64,000 bases of DNA, taken from an uncultured Isosphaeraceae bacterium. GTDB taxonomy: Bacteria > Planctomycetota > Planctomycetia > Isosphaerales > Isosphaeraceae. The stretch covers positions 1 to 64,000 of the forward strand of contig CAMFLR010000010.1 in NCBI GenBank assembly GCA_945957605.1. The letters are read 5' to 3'. A program made the translations under genes and the position numbers. The first letter of the stretch is position 1, and each line of letters opens with the position of its first letter. Below, piece after piece: positions 55,576-64,000 of the stretch. The notes under the pieces were generated by a model. The model was given only the letters and a program-made list of their open reading frames with translations. It ran no database searches and was not told the origin of the DNA.

Positions 55576-55610
55576 GTGTGACGCTGGCTTTGCCAGTTAT
55601 CTTCTCGCCT
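55576..55610. repeat. Degraded R1 arm
   Basis: GTGTGACGCTGGC, TTT, GCCAGTTATCTTCT preserves the inner hairpin (CTGGC/GCCAG) but has lost the outer ends and the second arm. It directly follows a complete copy. Confidence 0.5.
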
Positions 55611-55647
55611 GGTTTGCATGAATTTCCCCCCCAACCAGCGAGATACC

Positions 55648-56052
55648 ATGAGATCCATCGTCGTCGTTGCATGTGTCGGCCTGTGCGGAATCGCGTTTTC
55701 GAGCCCGACGTCCTTCGCGAGTCCACAGCAGAAAAAAGGGCAGGGCAAGGTTGTCGGCGCGGTCTGGGAGTTCGAGGCCAAAAAAGGCGGAAAGACGGGC
55801 GAGGTGATCGAGCAAGGGCGGTTTCGCGCCACGCTCGACGGCAGAATCTACGGCCTCGCCGGCAAAGAGATTGGCTCCTATCGTTACACGAACAAGGCCA
55901 AGGACAAAGTTACGCTGAACATCACCGGTGGGAAGCTCAAAGGAACGATCGATCTGGTCAAGGTCGGGCTTGAGTCACCGAGTTGGGTCGGTACATGGAA
56001 GATGCAAGATGGCACTTCGGCACACTTGCACATCAAGATGCTTCGCGATTAG
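55648..56052 (+). CDS. Small secreted protein
   Basis: A 134-residue protein; ATG 55648 gives signal MRSIVVVACVGLCGIAFSSP. The mature part contains VVGAVWEFEAKKGGKTGEVI, GRFRATLDGRIYGLAGKEIG and KVTLNITGGKLKGTIDLVKV, which looks like a small beta-barrel or lipocalin-like fold of the kind multiplied in planctomycete secretomes. I cannot name the family. It follows an oxdC gene, but with repeats between, so they are probably not co-transcribed. Confidence 0.65.
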   Translation: MRSIVVVACVGLCGIAFSSPTSFASPQQKKGQGKVVGAVWEFEAKKGGKTGEVIEQGRFRATLDGRIYGLAGKEIGSYRYTNKAKDKVTLNITGGKLKGTIDLVKVGLESPSWVGTWKMQDGTSAHLHIKMLRD

Positions 56053-56083
56053 AGCGCGGCTCTCCACGTGGTGATCACGTCGC

Positions 56084-56156
56084 GTGGCTGGGGCTGGAGT
56101 GAGCGAAGCCGCAGACCGTTTGGCTTCTTCTGCCAACCCCAGTCACTTCGACGAAG
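56084..56156. repeat. Intergenic repeat, family R3
   Basis: GTGGCTGGGGCTGGAGTGAG, GCGAAGCC and later CCCCAGTCACTTCGACGAAG match the copy at 26928 in order and content, differing at a few bases. Confidence 0.55.
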
Positions 56157-56182
56157 TCTTTAAAAAACGCTCATATTTAGTT

Positions 56183-56216
56183 GGGTGGCCGGGACAACGA
56201 GTTGTCCCGGCCACCC
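56183..56216. repeat. Intergenic palindrome, family R2 (single hairpin)
   Basis: GGGTGGCCGGGACAAC, GA, GTTGTCCCGGCCACCC is a perfect 34-base palindrome with a two-base loop. It equals the right-arm type of the copy at 18962 (G-C in the stem where others have T-A). Confidence 0.85.
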
Positions 56217-56273
56217 CTTATATAAGTCCGTCGAATTCGCAAAACGGGTTCGCGCTGGCGAAATCGTTCGCCA

Positions 56274-59048
56274 TCACGGTTTCGCCGCGATCAGAGTTTC
56301 GATCTCGCCTCGGCGGTCCTTGAAGATCTGCAGGTGACCGCCCGAAGCGAGCTTCGTTGCGTCGTTCTGATCGTTCAGCGCTCTGGCGAGGTGGTCGTTC
56401 GCGGCGTCGCGGGCGTTCTGGGCGCGAAGCGTTATTGCGAGCAGGGCGCGAATCTCGGCGCGATCGCTGTAGTATTCGGCATTCTTGGGATCGGTGGTGA
56501 TCAACGCGTTGATCTGGCCAAACGCGTCGAGCAGGTCGGCCTGCGCAGTTAGCGCATCGCCCGGCCGGTTTTGCTTCAAATAAATGCGAGCGCTCAACAC
56601 TTTGGAAGAAATGCTCGCATGTTGAAAATCCTGGTCGTCGCGAAATTCGCTTGTCGCCGCGAGGCAGGATTGTGTTTCCTCGATCGCCTGGCGGGCTTCC
56701 TTCAGCTTGCCGGCACGAAACTGCGTCTTGGCGCGAACCGCTTCGATGTTCGCTAGCTCGATGCGATTGGCCACCACGCCTGGCTTCTTTTGCACGAGCG
56801 ATTGACTCTCTTTCAGCGCCTCGTCGATCGTTCGATTGGCACGATCGAGATTGCTCAGCTCGACATAAAAATCGGCAAGTTGCCGCAACGTTCCGGCGAG
56901 GTCGGCGCGAATGCGGAGCTTTTGCTCGTCGGTCCCCTTGTTCACCAGCTCCTTCAAAAGCGCGGTGGCCGTTTCGCCATTTTCGGTCGCGTTCGCGAGA
57001 TCGCCCTTGTAGCGCGCCAGCCAGGCGAGGTTGCCGTGGCTCCTTGCAAGTTGCAGGCCCGATTCTGAGATCATCTCGTCTTGGGTTTTGGCCGAGTCGA
57101 GGAGGCTCGACTGAATCCCTGGCGTCGATTTGATGTCCTCGAACAGCTTCTTGCGAATCGCGTGCGAACGGTCGTAAGCGGCGATGGCGTCGCTCAATCG
57201 ACCGTTCGATCGGTAGATATCACCAAGATACCCATGGCTCCGGCCCAGGCCTGCACGAGCGGCAATATCGCCGGCGCAGCCGCATTCGCGGGCATTGCCG
57301 TGCGACGGGCATGGGTCGCAAATCGACTCGCGAACTTCGCGTCCCTTGCTGAACGATGTCAGAGCATCGAGCGGCTTGCCGCGGCTCGAATGAATCACGC
57401 CCGACTCGTGATGCGCGTTCCCCAGCTCGAGCCCCACGCGCTTGGCCAGCACGCTATCGATCCGGCTCTCCTCCTTGAGCTTTCCTTGTAATTTGGCGAG
57501 AACTTCGATCGCGTCGGAATAATTATCGATCACGGTTTCATATGAGTCGGTACCGAGCTTTCCGTTGAGATCGGCGACGTGGCTGTGCGCCTTGGCCAAC
57601 TCAAGCCGACCTTCATCGTCTTCGAGCGAGCTGCGTTTGTGACCGGTGATGACGTTGGAATAATACTCGATCGCCTGGTTGAGAAACTTGCGCCGCAGCT
57701 CTTGCTGCTGCACGTCGGAGCCGATTTCGGACTCGATCGCATCGATGAAATTCTGCACGGCTTGCCCAGCCGTTTTCAGGCCGATGCTCTGGCTTTCGAT
57801 CTTCGCTTTTTGTTCGAGGTCGCGCGTGCGAGCGGCGGTGATTTCTTTCTCGTTTTGCAGCCGTTCCACCTCGGCGGCGAGCCTCGTTCGTTCCAATCCG
57901 CGTTGTTTCACCGCGGCGAAGGCGGAGAGGAAGAGGACGATCGTCGCCAGCCCGGCAGCGGTTGCCTTCACTGGTTCGCGCTTCACCCACTTCGTCGCGC
58001 GTTCCCAGAAGCGAACCTCGCGGGCGTGCACGGTGCGGCCTTCGGTCCAGCGCACGAGGTCTCGCGCGAACATTTCGGTCGATTCGTAGCGATCGTGAGG
58101 CGCCTTTTCGAGTGCCTTGAAGCAAATCGCTTCGAGATCGGCATCAACCTTGGGATTCAGCCTGCGGAGCGACGGCGGGCGATCGTTGATCACCTGTTCG
58201 AGCACGCGCTGAATCGATTTCCCCAGGAACGGCGGTCGGCCGGCGAGCATGCAGAAAAGTGTCGCGCCCAAACTATAAACATCGGAAAATGTGGAGATAT
58301 CTTTTAAGTCGCCCTTCGCCTGTTCGGGAGGCATGAACGACGGAGTGCCCAAGAGCGAGCCGCCCAGCGTAGAGCCGCTGTCGTAATCTGAGGCCGAGGC
58401 AGATGGCGAGCGAATCGATTGATAGTTGCGGCTCGACTTGGGCGTTTCCGACGACTTTTCCTCGGCCCCTGGAACGACGCGCTTGGCGAGCCCGAAGTCG
58501 GTGACGTATGGAATTCCGCGATCGTCGACGAGGATGTTATCGGGCTTGAGGTCGCGATGGAGAATCCCCCGGTGGTGCGCCTGGGTGATCGCATCGACCA
58601 CCTTGATCATGAAAGGCGCGGCGAGTTTGGGGTCATCAATGTACTCTTGCAGGCGGTCGCTCAGGCTGCCGCCGCGAATGAGTTGCATGATGATATAATA
58701 TTGCCCGTCTCTTTGAGCAATATCATGGATCTTGACGATATTAGGATGCTGATGTAACTCGGCGACTGCGCGTGCTTCGGTGACGAACCGCTGGATATCG
58801 ATTTCGGTGGCGTTTTCGCCGGTGCGCAGGGTTTTTATGGCAACGGGAAGGCCCATCAGCACGTGGCGGGCCTCGAAAACCTGCCCCATGCCGCCCTTGC
58901 CGATCACTCGCACAATTTCGTACTCGCCGAATCGCTCCCTGAGTGGTGCCTCGGAAGGGGCGTTCGGGTCGGGCATGCGGGTTTGGAGAAACTCCGCATC
59001 GAACGACTCGGTTGCGGCGAGATGCGGCGGCAGATTAGGGGCGTCCAC
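56274..59048 (-). CDS. Serine/threonine protein kinase with membrane helix and long TPR-like C-terminus
   Basis: A 924-residue protein with GTG start at 59048. The kinase domain (~40-315) has GKGGMG (50-55), VAIK with Lys72, HRDLKPDN (164-171) and DFG (184-186). A membrane helix follows at ~365-385. Residues ~395-900 are helical repeats of TPR/coiled-coil type (GNAHHESGVIHSSRGKPLDA, GLGRSHGYLGDIYRSNGRLS), with an inserted Cys cluster CDPC...CGC (Cys577, 580, 589, 591). It is the common planctomycete PknB-like layout: a cytoplasmic kinase tied to an extracytoplasmic repeat sensor. No cognate phosphatase gene is near. Confidence 0.9.
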   Translation of the reverse strand: MDAPNLPPHLAATESFDAEFLQTRMPDPNAPSEAPLRERFGEYEIVRVIGKGGMGQVFEARHVLMGLPVAIKTLRTGENATEIDIQRFVTEARAVAELHQHPNIVKIHDIAQRDGQYYIIMQLIRGGSLSDRLQEYIDDPKLAAPFMIKVVDAITQAHHRGILHRDLKPDNILVDDRGIPYVTDFGLAKRVVPGAEEKSSETPKSSRNYQSIRSPSASASDYDSGSTLGGSLLGTPSFMPPEQAKGDLKDISTFSDVYSLGATLFCMLAGRPPFLGKSIQRVLEQVINDRPPSLRRLNPKVDADLEAICFKALEKAPHDRYESTEMFARDLVRWTEGRTVHAREVRFWERATKWVKREPVKATAAGLATIVLFLSAFAAVKQRGLERTRLAAEVERLQNEKEITAARTRDLEQKAKIESQSIGLKTAGQAVQNFIDAIESEIGSDVQQQELRRKFLNQAIEYYSNVITGHKRSSLEDDEGRLELAKAHSHVADLNGKLGTDSYETVIDNYSDAIEVLAKLQGKLKEESRIDSVLAKRVGLELGNAHHESGVIHSSRGKPLDALTSFSKGREVRESICDPCPSHGNARECGCAGDIAARAGLGRSHGYLGDIYRSNGRLSDAIAAYDRSHAIRKKLFEDIKSTPGIQSSLLDSAKTQDEMISESGLQLARSHGNLAWLARYKGDLANATENGETATALLKELVNKGTDEQKLRIRADLAGTLRQLADFYVELSNLDRANRTIDEALKESQSLVQKKPGVVANRIELANIEAVRAKTQFRAGKLKEARQAIEETQSCLAATSEFRDDQDFQHASISSKVLSARIYLKQNRPGDALTAQADLLDAFGQINALITTDPKNAEYYSDRAEIRALLAITLRAQNARDAANDHLARALNDQNDATKLASGGHLQIFKDRRGEIETLIAAKP

Positions 59049-59611
59049 TGGCGTTACACCTATTCAAGCAACTCGCAGAATGAGCCCGAGCCGGAGCGGC
59101 GATGCGGCCGGCCAAACTCACCACACACCCGCACTTGAAAGATTGTACCAGAACGATCGTGCAAAAACTTGTAAGATTGCTGATCGAACGGATGGGCTGC
59201 TGTCTCAGTTCCAGGTACGGGCGACAATCGCATTGTCACAAGAAGACTGCCATTCATTTCTGCGATAATTTGATGCAGCGTATCCTTTGACTGAAGCCAA
59301 AAACGGCGACTGGCGGAATTCAGCCCCGGCACGCATGCAGTGACGCACTGTCGTCACCACACCTTTGCGAAAAATCAACGCCGCCGCCCGCGCCCAAAGC
59401 AAAACTGCCAGCATCGGCAATCCTGGACATGGCGCGGGCGACGGCATCGCCGCGATACTCGACCGTCTGCTTCGAGGGCCTGGATCTTGCGTGCGTGCTT
59501 GGGGCGCGCGAACAACAATCCGGCCCGCGCCGCGGACCTTGCCTTGATCGAACATCGATGTATCATGAATCCATCGGCGGACGCAGCTAGTTTGTCTGAT
59601 AGGCGACGGTT
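59049..59611. other. Gene-free region between divergent genes
   Basis: 563 bp without a supportable gene. It separates the Ser/Thr kinase and the LuxR-type regulator, and should contain both promoters. Short frames here are Arg-rich noise. Confidence 0.5.
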
Positions 59612-60478
59612 GTGTCAGCCCCTAAAACTAGGGAGGTCTCAGCGGTTTCCGCGAACGGCGGCATGGGGAAATCCAAGCGCATCTGGTCGCACGGCCTTCG
59701 CGCAATCTTCTCGCTCGTGAGCGACTGCCGGGACCTGGGAGACGACGCCGTTTCCTGGCGCACCCACTTCATGAATGGCCTCGGCCGGCTTATCGACGCC
59801 GATATGGGCGCAGTCGGCGAAATGGCCGGGTGCATGGATGCGAAGAATATCGATATGGGCGTGGTATTCTGGTCGCCCGGCGGATTTGCGCCTCCGCCGT
59901 TTTGGCACAGTCATCTCGAACGATTCCGCGAGAATCCCAGCTACTCGCCGGCCCTGTGTTCCTATCACACAATGACGCGGCAGAATCGCGGCGAGCCGCT
60001 TTTGCGCGACGACTTTATCAGCGATCGCGACTGGTACGGCTCGCACGACTTCCTCAAGATCCAAGAGCCGCTTGGCCTGGATGCGACAGTCTGGTGCTTC
60101 CGGCAGATTCCTCAGGTGAAGGCCGATGAAAGCTCGGGCTTCTTGCTGATGCGCAACAAGGGCCGGCGGAACTACTCGCTGCGCGACCGGGCGATTGTCG
60201 GCGAAGCGCACGCGGTTATCGCCGACCAAATTGGCGGATCGCTCGCACGCTTCGCCGAGCCCTCGCCGCTTGGTCTCACGCCTCGCCAGCGTGAGGTACT
60301 TGGATGCCTGCTCGAAGGGGATAGCGACAAGCAAATCGCCCTGCGGCTGGGAATGGCACCCCAAACGGTGAACGGCTACACCAAGGTGATTTTCCGTCAT
60401 TTCGGCGCGCAAAGCCGCGCGGAACTGCTCGCGCGATGGATTCGGCGCGGGTGGAGATGGGGGGCGGGAGGTAGGTGA
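59612..60478 (+). CDS. LuxR-type transcription regulator
   Basis: A 288-residue protein starting at GTG 59612 (an internal ATG at 59663, MGKSKRIW, is an alternative). The C-terminal ~65 residues form a GerE/LuxR helix-turn-helix: GLTPRQREVLGCLLEGDSDK, QIALRLGMAPQTVNGYTKVI, FRHFGAQSRAELLARW. The N-terminal ~190 residues look like a GAF/autoinducer-type sensor (LGRLIDADMGAVGEM, WHSHLERFRENPSYSPAL). No receiver Asp set is visible, so it is not a response regulator; it may sense a small ligand. Target genes unknown; the kinase lies divergent. Confidence 0.8.
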   Translation: MSAPKTREVSAVSANGGMGKSKRIWSHGLRAIFSLVSDCRDLGDDAVSWRTHFMNGLGRLIDADMGAVGEMAGCMDAKNIDMGVVFWSPGGFAPPPFWHSHLERFRENPSYSPALCSYHTMTRQNRGEPLLRDDFISDRDWYGSHDFLKIQEPLGLDATVWCFRQIPQVKADESSGFLLMRNKGRRNYSLRDRAIVGEAHAVIADQIGGSLARFAEPSPLGLTPRQREVLGCLLEGDSDKQIALRLGMAPQTVNGYTKVIFRHFGAQSRAELLARWIRRGWRWGAGGR

Positions 60479-60772
60479 CAGTTTCGGCCTCAACGCGAAA
60501 CGATCCGTCACCTCGACGGAATTCGCGTTCATACCGAATCGTGCATTTTGCAACCTGGCTGGTCCCAAAGATTGCATTCTGTCCGATCGGCGAAACGTGA
60601 GGGATGAATCACGTTGCGCGAGCGATTGCCGTAAGCTATTTTGCCATAATTACTTGCATCCGAGACTCTGAACTGGGCACGGCGCTTGCTTTGGCGAGTG
60701 GCCATGAAAGCGCGGCGATGGGCGGAGATCTGTAGTCTTGCGTTGTCGCGCTCGTTCATCAGAGAGGATGCT

Positions 60773-61030
60773 ATGCGTCGACATTTGCACCACGCGGCCC
60801 CACTCGCTGGCGGCGCGTTTCTGAATCCTTCGGTTTCGCGAGTTCTCGTGAATCGTCCGGTTATCCGCGAACGACAGATCGATGCGGCGGCCGGTGAGTT
60901 CGATGAAATCAGAGCCGAGCTTCAGTCACATCGGATGCAAAGCCTCTGGCGGACGAGCGCGATTCTTCTCGGGTTTTACGGCTGCCTTGGAGGATTTCTG
61001 GCGGTTCTCAAGTTCGCGGGTTTGTGGTGA
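60773..61030 (+). CDS. Small membrane protein
   Basis: An 85-residue protein with AGAGAGGA just before ATG 60773. It begins MRRHLHHAAPLAGGAFLNPS and ends with a single hydrophobic helix (TSAILLGFYGCLGGFLAVLK). The middle contains a charged helical segment (IRERQIDAAAGEFDEIRAEL). No family recognised; likely a tail-anchored or single-pass inner membrane protein. Confidence 0.5.
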   Translation: MRRHLHHAAPLAGGAFLNPSVSRVLVNRPVIRERQIDAAAGEFDEIRAELQSHRMQSLWRTSAILLGFYGCLGGFLAVLKFAGLW

Positions 61031-61149
61031 GATTGGATCGGGCTTCAGATTGCCGAACACAAATTGAACTTCATATCGAGCGCGGAGACCCTTCGCGCTC
61101 GTCCTTGTCCACTGCTTACGCCTAGAAATTGTGTCAGGGCTAAAAGCTC

Positions 61150-61221
61150 GGGTGCCACTGGCTCGGCCAGTGCTCCTCTCTGCAACCGAAAAATGATCGC
61201 TGGCTAAGCCAGTGGCACCCA
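61150..61221. repeat. Intergenic inverted repeat, family R1 (variant)
   Basis: Left arm GGGTGCCACTGGC, TCG, GCCAGTGCTCCT; right arm GATCGCTGGC, TAA, GCCAGTGGCACCC. The outer bases of the right inner hairpin are changed, and the loop bases differ from other copies. Confidence 0.8.
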
Positions 61222-61433
61222 AGAATTCCGTTGCGACGTTATGCTCGCTCACCATCATGCGAGATGGCCGCAATCGCTAGATTCCATACTCAATGATGTG
61301 AATCATTGTTCGATTCTCGACGCGAAAAACACGCGCGTCGAGATCTGTGGTCTGTTGCTTGACCGAGTCTGGTAAAATCTCGCAAAGGACGCGCGGAGCC
61401 AGGCGCGACGTTGTGGATTGGAGTGGTGTTCCC

Positions 61434-61937
61434 GTGCTGATTCCAAGCTCTGTTTTGCCGGTCTTTACCATCATTCACGTCGCGCTGAGTCTGGTGGGCA
61501 TTGCGGCGGGATTTGTGGTCGTTTTCGCGATGATTGCCGGCAAGCGGCACAACGGCTGGACCAAGACGTTTCTCGTCACGACCGTACTTACGAGCGTCAC
61601 TGGTTTCGGCTTTCCAATCAAGGGAATCACGCCGGGTATTGTGCTGGGAATTCTTTCGCTCGTCGTGCTGGTGCCAGTTCTGTTTGCGCTCTATGCGAAG
61701 GGGCTCGCGGGGGTTTGGCGGACGGTGTATGTGATTGGCGCGGTGTTCGCGTTTTACCTCAATTTCTTCGTGCTCATCGTGCAGTCGTTCCAGAAGATTC
61801 CGGCTTTGCACGCGCTTGCGCCGAATGGGTCGGAGCCGCCGTTTGTGATTGCACAGGTGGTCGCGCTCGTCGGTTTTATTGTGATGGGCGTGCTCGCGTT
61901 CAGGCGGCATCCCGCGGAAACCGTGGCCGTGGCGTAA
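61434..61937 (+). CDS. Small polytopic membrane protein
   Basis: A 167-residue protein; the GTG at 61434 (MLIPSSVLPVFTIIHVALSL) with GGAG upstream is chosen over the longer frame from 61347. Four membrane helices are visible: ~5-33, ~45-60, ~75-95 (GIVLGILSLVVLVPVLFALY), ~105-125, and one more near 145-160. No signature family motif; it looks like a small transporter-like or sensor-like integral membrane protein of unknown role. Confidence 0.65.
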   Translation: MLIPSSVLPVFTIIHVALSLVGIAAGFVVVFAMIAGKRHNGWTKTFLVTTVLTSVTGFGFPIKGITPGIVLGILSLVVLVPVLFALYAKGLAGVWRTVYVIGAVFAFYLNFFVLIVQSFQKIPALHALAPNGSEPPFVIAQVVALVGFIVMGVLAFRRHPAETVAVA

Positions 61938-62018
61938 AGCGGCGGTTCACTCTCGCGTTGGTCGAGGAAAACGGCGATCATTGCGAGAGATGGCCTGGTC
62001 CTGAATTCAGGAGGCGCG

Positions 62019-62471
62019 ATGAGCCAGTCGACCGATTCTGAGAATGATCCGTTCGACCTCGAGCGCTTTCTCGACGCCCAGGCTGACGACTACGACGATG
62101 CGCTCGGCGAAATTCAACGCGGGCGGAAAACGTCGCACTGGATGTGGTACATCTTCCCGCAATTCGCCGGGCTGGGATTCAGCAGCACATCGCAGCGCTA
62201 TGCGATCAAATCGCTCGACGAGGCGCGGGCGTATCTCGCACACCCGAAGCTCGGCCCTCGGTTGAACGCGTGCGCGGAGGCGGTTCTGGGCGTGAAGGGA
62301 CGGTCGGCACATCAAATTTTCGGCTCGCCCGACGATATGAAGTTGCGTTCGAGCGCCACGCTTTTCGCCCACATTTCGCCGCCTGATTCGGTGTTCAGGC
62401 GAATCATTGATACCTACTACAACGGCGAACTCGATGCGCGGACGCTCGAGTTGATTGACGACACCCGATGA
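62019..62471 (+). CDS. DUF1810 protein
   Basis: A 150-residue protein with a strong ribosome site (CAGGAGG, 62008-62014) before ATG 62019. The family core FDLERFLDAQADDYDDALGE, RGRKTSHWMWYIFPQFAGLG and AYLAHPKLGPRLNACAEAVL is clear, and the length matches. DUF1810 proteins are small, soluble and lack a known function; some are linked to nucleotide or calpastatin-like annotations that are not established. The gene stands alone before the R2 repeat and cydA. Confidence 0.9.
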   Translation: MSQSTDSENDPFDLERFLDAQADDYDDALGEIQRGRKTSHWMWYIFPQFAGLGFSSTSQRYAIKSLDEARAYLAHPKLGPRLNACAEAVLGVKGRSAHQIFGSPDDMKLRSSATLFAHISPPDSVFRRIIDTYYNGELDARTLELIDDTR

Positions 62472-62522
62472 TCTTCGCGAGAAGGAGTTACGCACATAGA
62501 GTTGAACGTAGATCAGGAATTT

Positions 62523-62638
62523 GGTGGGCGGGACAACTCCGTTGTTTCGGTCGCGAAGCGACGAGACGGTGTCACAAACTCACTCGCTTTGTCCTCTTGT
62601 GGCTCCGCCACCTGGACAACAAGTTGTCCAGGCCACCC
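62523..62638. repeat. Intergenic inverted repeat, family R2 (two-arm copy)
   Basis: Left arm GGTGGGCGGGACAACTCCG, TTGTTTCGG is partly decayed; right arm CCTGGACAAC, AA, GTTGTCCAGGCCACCC is perfect. The spacing and the nested GTGGC/GCCAC pair match the copy at 18962. Confidence 0.8.
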
Positions 62639-62748
62639 AACTCGATTTGTTCCGTTCTCTCTATTGCGTACTTCACCGTTATCATTGATATTCGAGAATT
62701 ACTTCAAATGAACATGATATCATTTTCCGAGCAACGGGAGCACGGCCG

Positions 62749-64000
62749 ATGAGTGACGTGCTGATCTGGCACCGCATTCACTTCGCGTTTTCGATCACGT
62801 TTCACTACCTGTTTCCGCAACTGACGATGGGCCTGGCGTGGTTCATTGTTGCGTTCAAGATTCTGGCGGTGCGGCTCAATGATGAGTCGTATAACCAGGT
62901 CGCGCGGTTCTGGGGACGGATCTTCGCGCTCAACTTCGCGATGGGTGTCGTCACCGGAATCCCCATGGAATTTCAGTTCGGCACAAACTGGGCGCGGTTC
63001 TCGAAATTCTCCGGCGAAGTTGTGGCGCAGTCGCTGGCGATGGAAGGCGTTTTTGCCTTCTTCCTCGAATCGACATTTCTTGGCCTGTTCCTCTTTGGTG
63101 AGAAGAAGCTTGGTGCTCGCAAACATTTGCTCGCCGCGATTGCACTGGCGATTGGTTCGTCGCTTTCGGGCTATTTCATCATCGTCGCCAATGCGTTCAT
63201 GCAGCATCCGACCGGTTATCGCCTGGGTAACGACGGCATTCTGCACCTCGAAAGCTTGCGGGCGTTTTTGCTGAATCCGTGGGCGTTCTGGCAGCTCGCG
63301 CACACGATGATGGCGTCATTCGTGACGACGTCGTTCGTCATCGCAGCGGTGGGAGCTTACTGGCTCTTGATGGGCCGGAACACGCATCACGCGCAGATCT
63401 GTCTGCGTGCGGCAATCGTCGCGGGCCTCGCATCAACGGTGCTCGTCGCGTTCCCCACAGGCGACCGCGCAGGGAGAATGGTGGCGAATCATCAGCCGAT
63501 CACACTCGCGGCGATGGAAGGCTTGTTCGAGGGCGGGCCATATGCGGAATTGGCGATTATTGGTCAGCCCGATGTGAACGCGCGGCGGCTCGATAACCCG
63601 ATCGTTGTGCCGGGATTGCTCAGCTTTTTGGCCTATGGCACGTTCGGCAGCACGGTGCATGGGCTGAACGACTATCCCAAGTCGGAATGGCCGCACAGCG
63701 TCGAACTGTTGTATTACAGCTATCACATCATGGTTGGCCTGGGAACGCTTTTCATGCTGACTATGGGCATATCGGCATTCTTGCTCTTCAAAGGGAAGTT
63801 GATGCATTCCCGCAAGATGCTGTGGGTGCTGATGCTCGCGTTTCCGTTCCCCTACATCGCCACGACGGCCGGTTGGTGGACGGCGGAGATCGGCCGCCAG
63901 CCCTGGGTGGTTTACGGCCTGATGCGTACAGCGCAGGCACATTCCGCGCTTGTGAGCACGGGCGACGTTGTGTTCACGCTGCTCGGGTTCGCCGGGCTTT
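62749..64000 (+). CDS. cydA: Cytochrome bd ubiquinol oxidase subunit I (3' end outside window)
   Basis: The frame from ATG 62749 is open to the end of the window (417 codons). It starts MSDVLIWHRIHFAFSITFHY, containing the family's first haem-ligand His, and continues as a polytopic membrane protein: ALNFAMGVVTGIPMEFQFGTNW, EGVFAFFLESTFLGLFLFGE, then GWWTAEIGRQPWVVYGLMRT near the C-terminal end of the visible part, a hallmark of CydA (GRQPW). It oxidises quinol and reduces oxygen with high affinity. cydB is expected right after the window. A short Q-loop form is suggested by the length before GRQPW. Confidence 0.92.
   Translation, partial: MSDVLIWHRIHFAFSITFHYLFPQLTMGLAWFIVAFKILAVRLNDESYNQVARFWGRIFALNFAMGVVTGIPMEFQFGTNWARFSKFSGEVVAQSLAMEGVFAFFLESTFLGLFLFGEKKLGARKHLLAAIALAIGSSLSGYFIIVANAFMQHPTGYRLGNDGILHLESLRAFLLNPWAFWQLAHTMMASFVTTSFVIAAVGAYWLLMGRNTHHAQICLRAAIVAGLASTVLVAFPTGDRAGRMVANHQPITLAAMEGLFEGGPYAELAIIGQPDVNARRLDNPIVVPGLLSFLAYGTFGSTVHGLNDYPKSEWPHSVELLYYSYHIMVGLGTLFMLTMGISAFLLFKGKLMHSRKMLWVLMLAFPFPYIATTAGWWTAEIGRQPWVVYGLMRTAQAHSALVSTGDVVFTLLGFAGL

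Noticed and set aside
62704..63303. A 199-codon minus-strand frame near the end of the window
   Set aside because: It lies antisense to cydA, whose signature is clear on the plus strand.

Overview
The window looks like a piece of a planctomycete chromosome, most likely from the Gemmataceae/Isosphaeraceae side of the phylum. The evidence is two DUF1559 pseudopilin-type proteins with the [14 protein letters not shown] head, a secreted protein with the N-terminal LExR-type signature (LVALESREVP), a PEP-CTERM protein, short secreted lipoproteins, a Ser/Thr kinase fused to a long helical repeat region, and large hybrid histidine kinases. Coding density is moderate, and many gaps hold palindromic intergenic repeats. 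I see no rRNA, tRNA or CRISPR array.

Bases 1-12495 are accessory DNA. The region opens with the end of a large toxin carrying a colicin D-type tRNA anticodon nuclease domain and its immunity gene. A phage-like block follows: scaffold-like protein, major capsid protein, a probable decoration/fibre protein, then three stacked insertion sequences (IS701/IS4-like, an IS5-family pseudo-element, and an IS1595 copy inserted inside it). Beyond the IS cluster lie a Cro/CI-type repressor with a divergent promoter whose -35/-10 spacer is a perfect palindrome, small early proteins, an archaeo-eukaryotic-type primase and a D5/P4-type SF3 helicase. No terminase, portal, tail or integrase gene is visible, so this is a decayed prophage or a capsid-encoding satellite-like island.

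Bases 12600-34700 are mostly ordinary chromosome: a DUF202 membrane protein, thioredoxin-like proteins, a DUF1559/lipoprotein pair, an aspartic protease-like lipoprotein, a 1343-residue MASE1/PAS hybrid histidine kinase with a pseudo-receiver, a GH63-like glucosidase with a small partner gene, a DUF4239-like membrane protein, putative secreted glycoside hydrolases, an FMN-dependent alpha-hydroxy acid oxidase and an alpha/beta hydrolase.

Bases 34872-36108 hold a two-gene overlapping unit: a small P-loop kinase and a Thg1-type 3'-5' nucleotidyltransferase. I regard this as the most interesting candidate system (RNA 5'-end healing/repair). Further on are a DUF4166/saccharopine-dehydrogenase-like pair, a SUKH-like protein, a second hybrid histidine kinase, the PEP-CTERM protein with an eroded metzincin motif, a decayed secreted gene, glgC, a three-gene set of membrane-anchored unknowns, an EEP-family membrane phosphoesterase, msrB, an old yellow enzyme, a bicupin oxalate decarboxylase, a Ser/Thr kinase, a LuxR-type regulator, small membrane proteins, a DUF1810 protein and the start of cydA, which runs off the window.

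At least five families of intergenic inverted repeats occur through the chromosomal part. In two of them different copies keep the hairpin while changing its bases, which argues for maintenance or spread of the structure itself.
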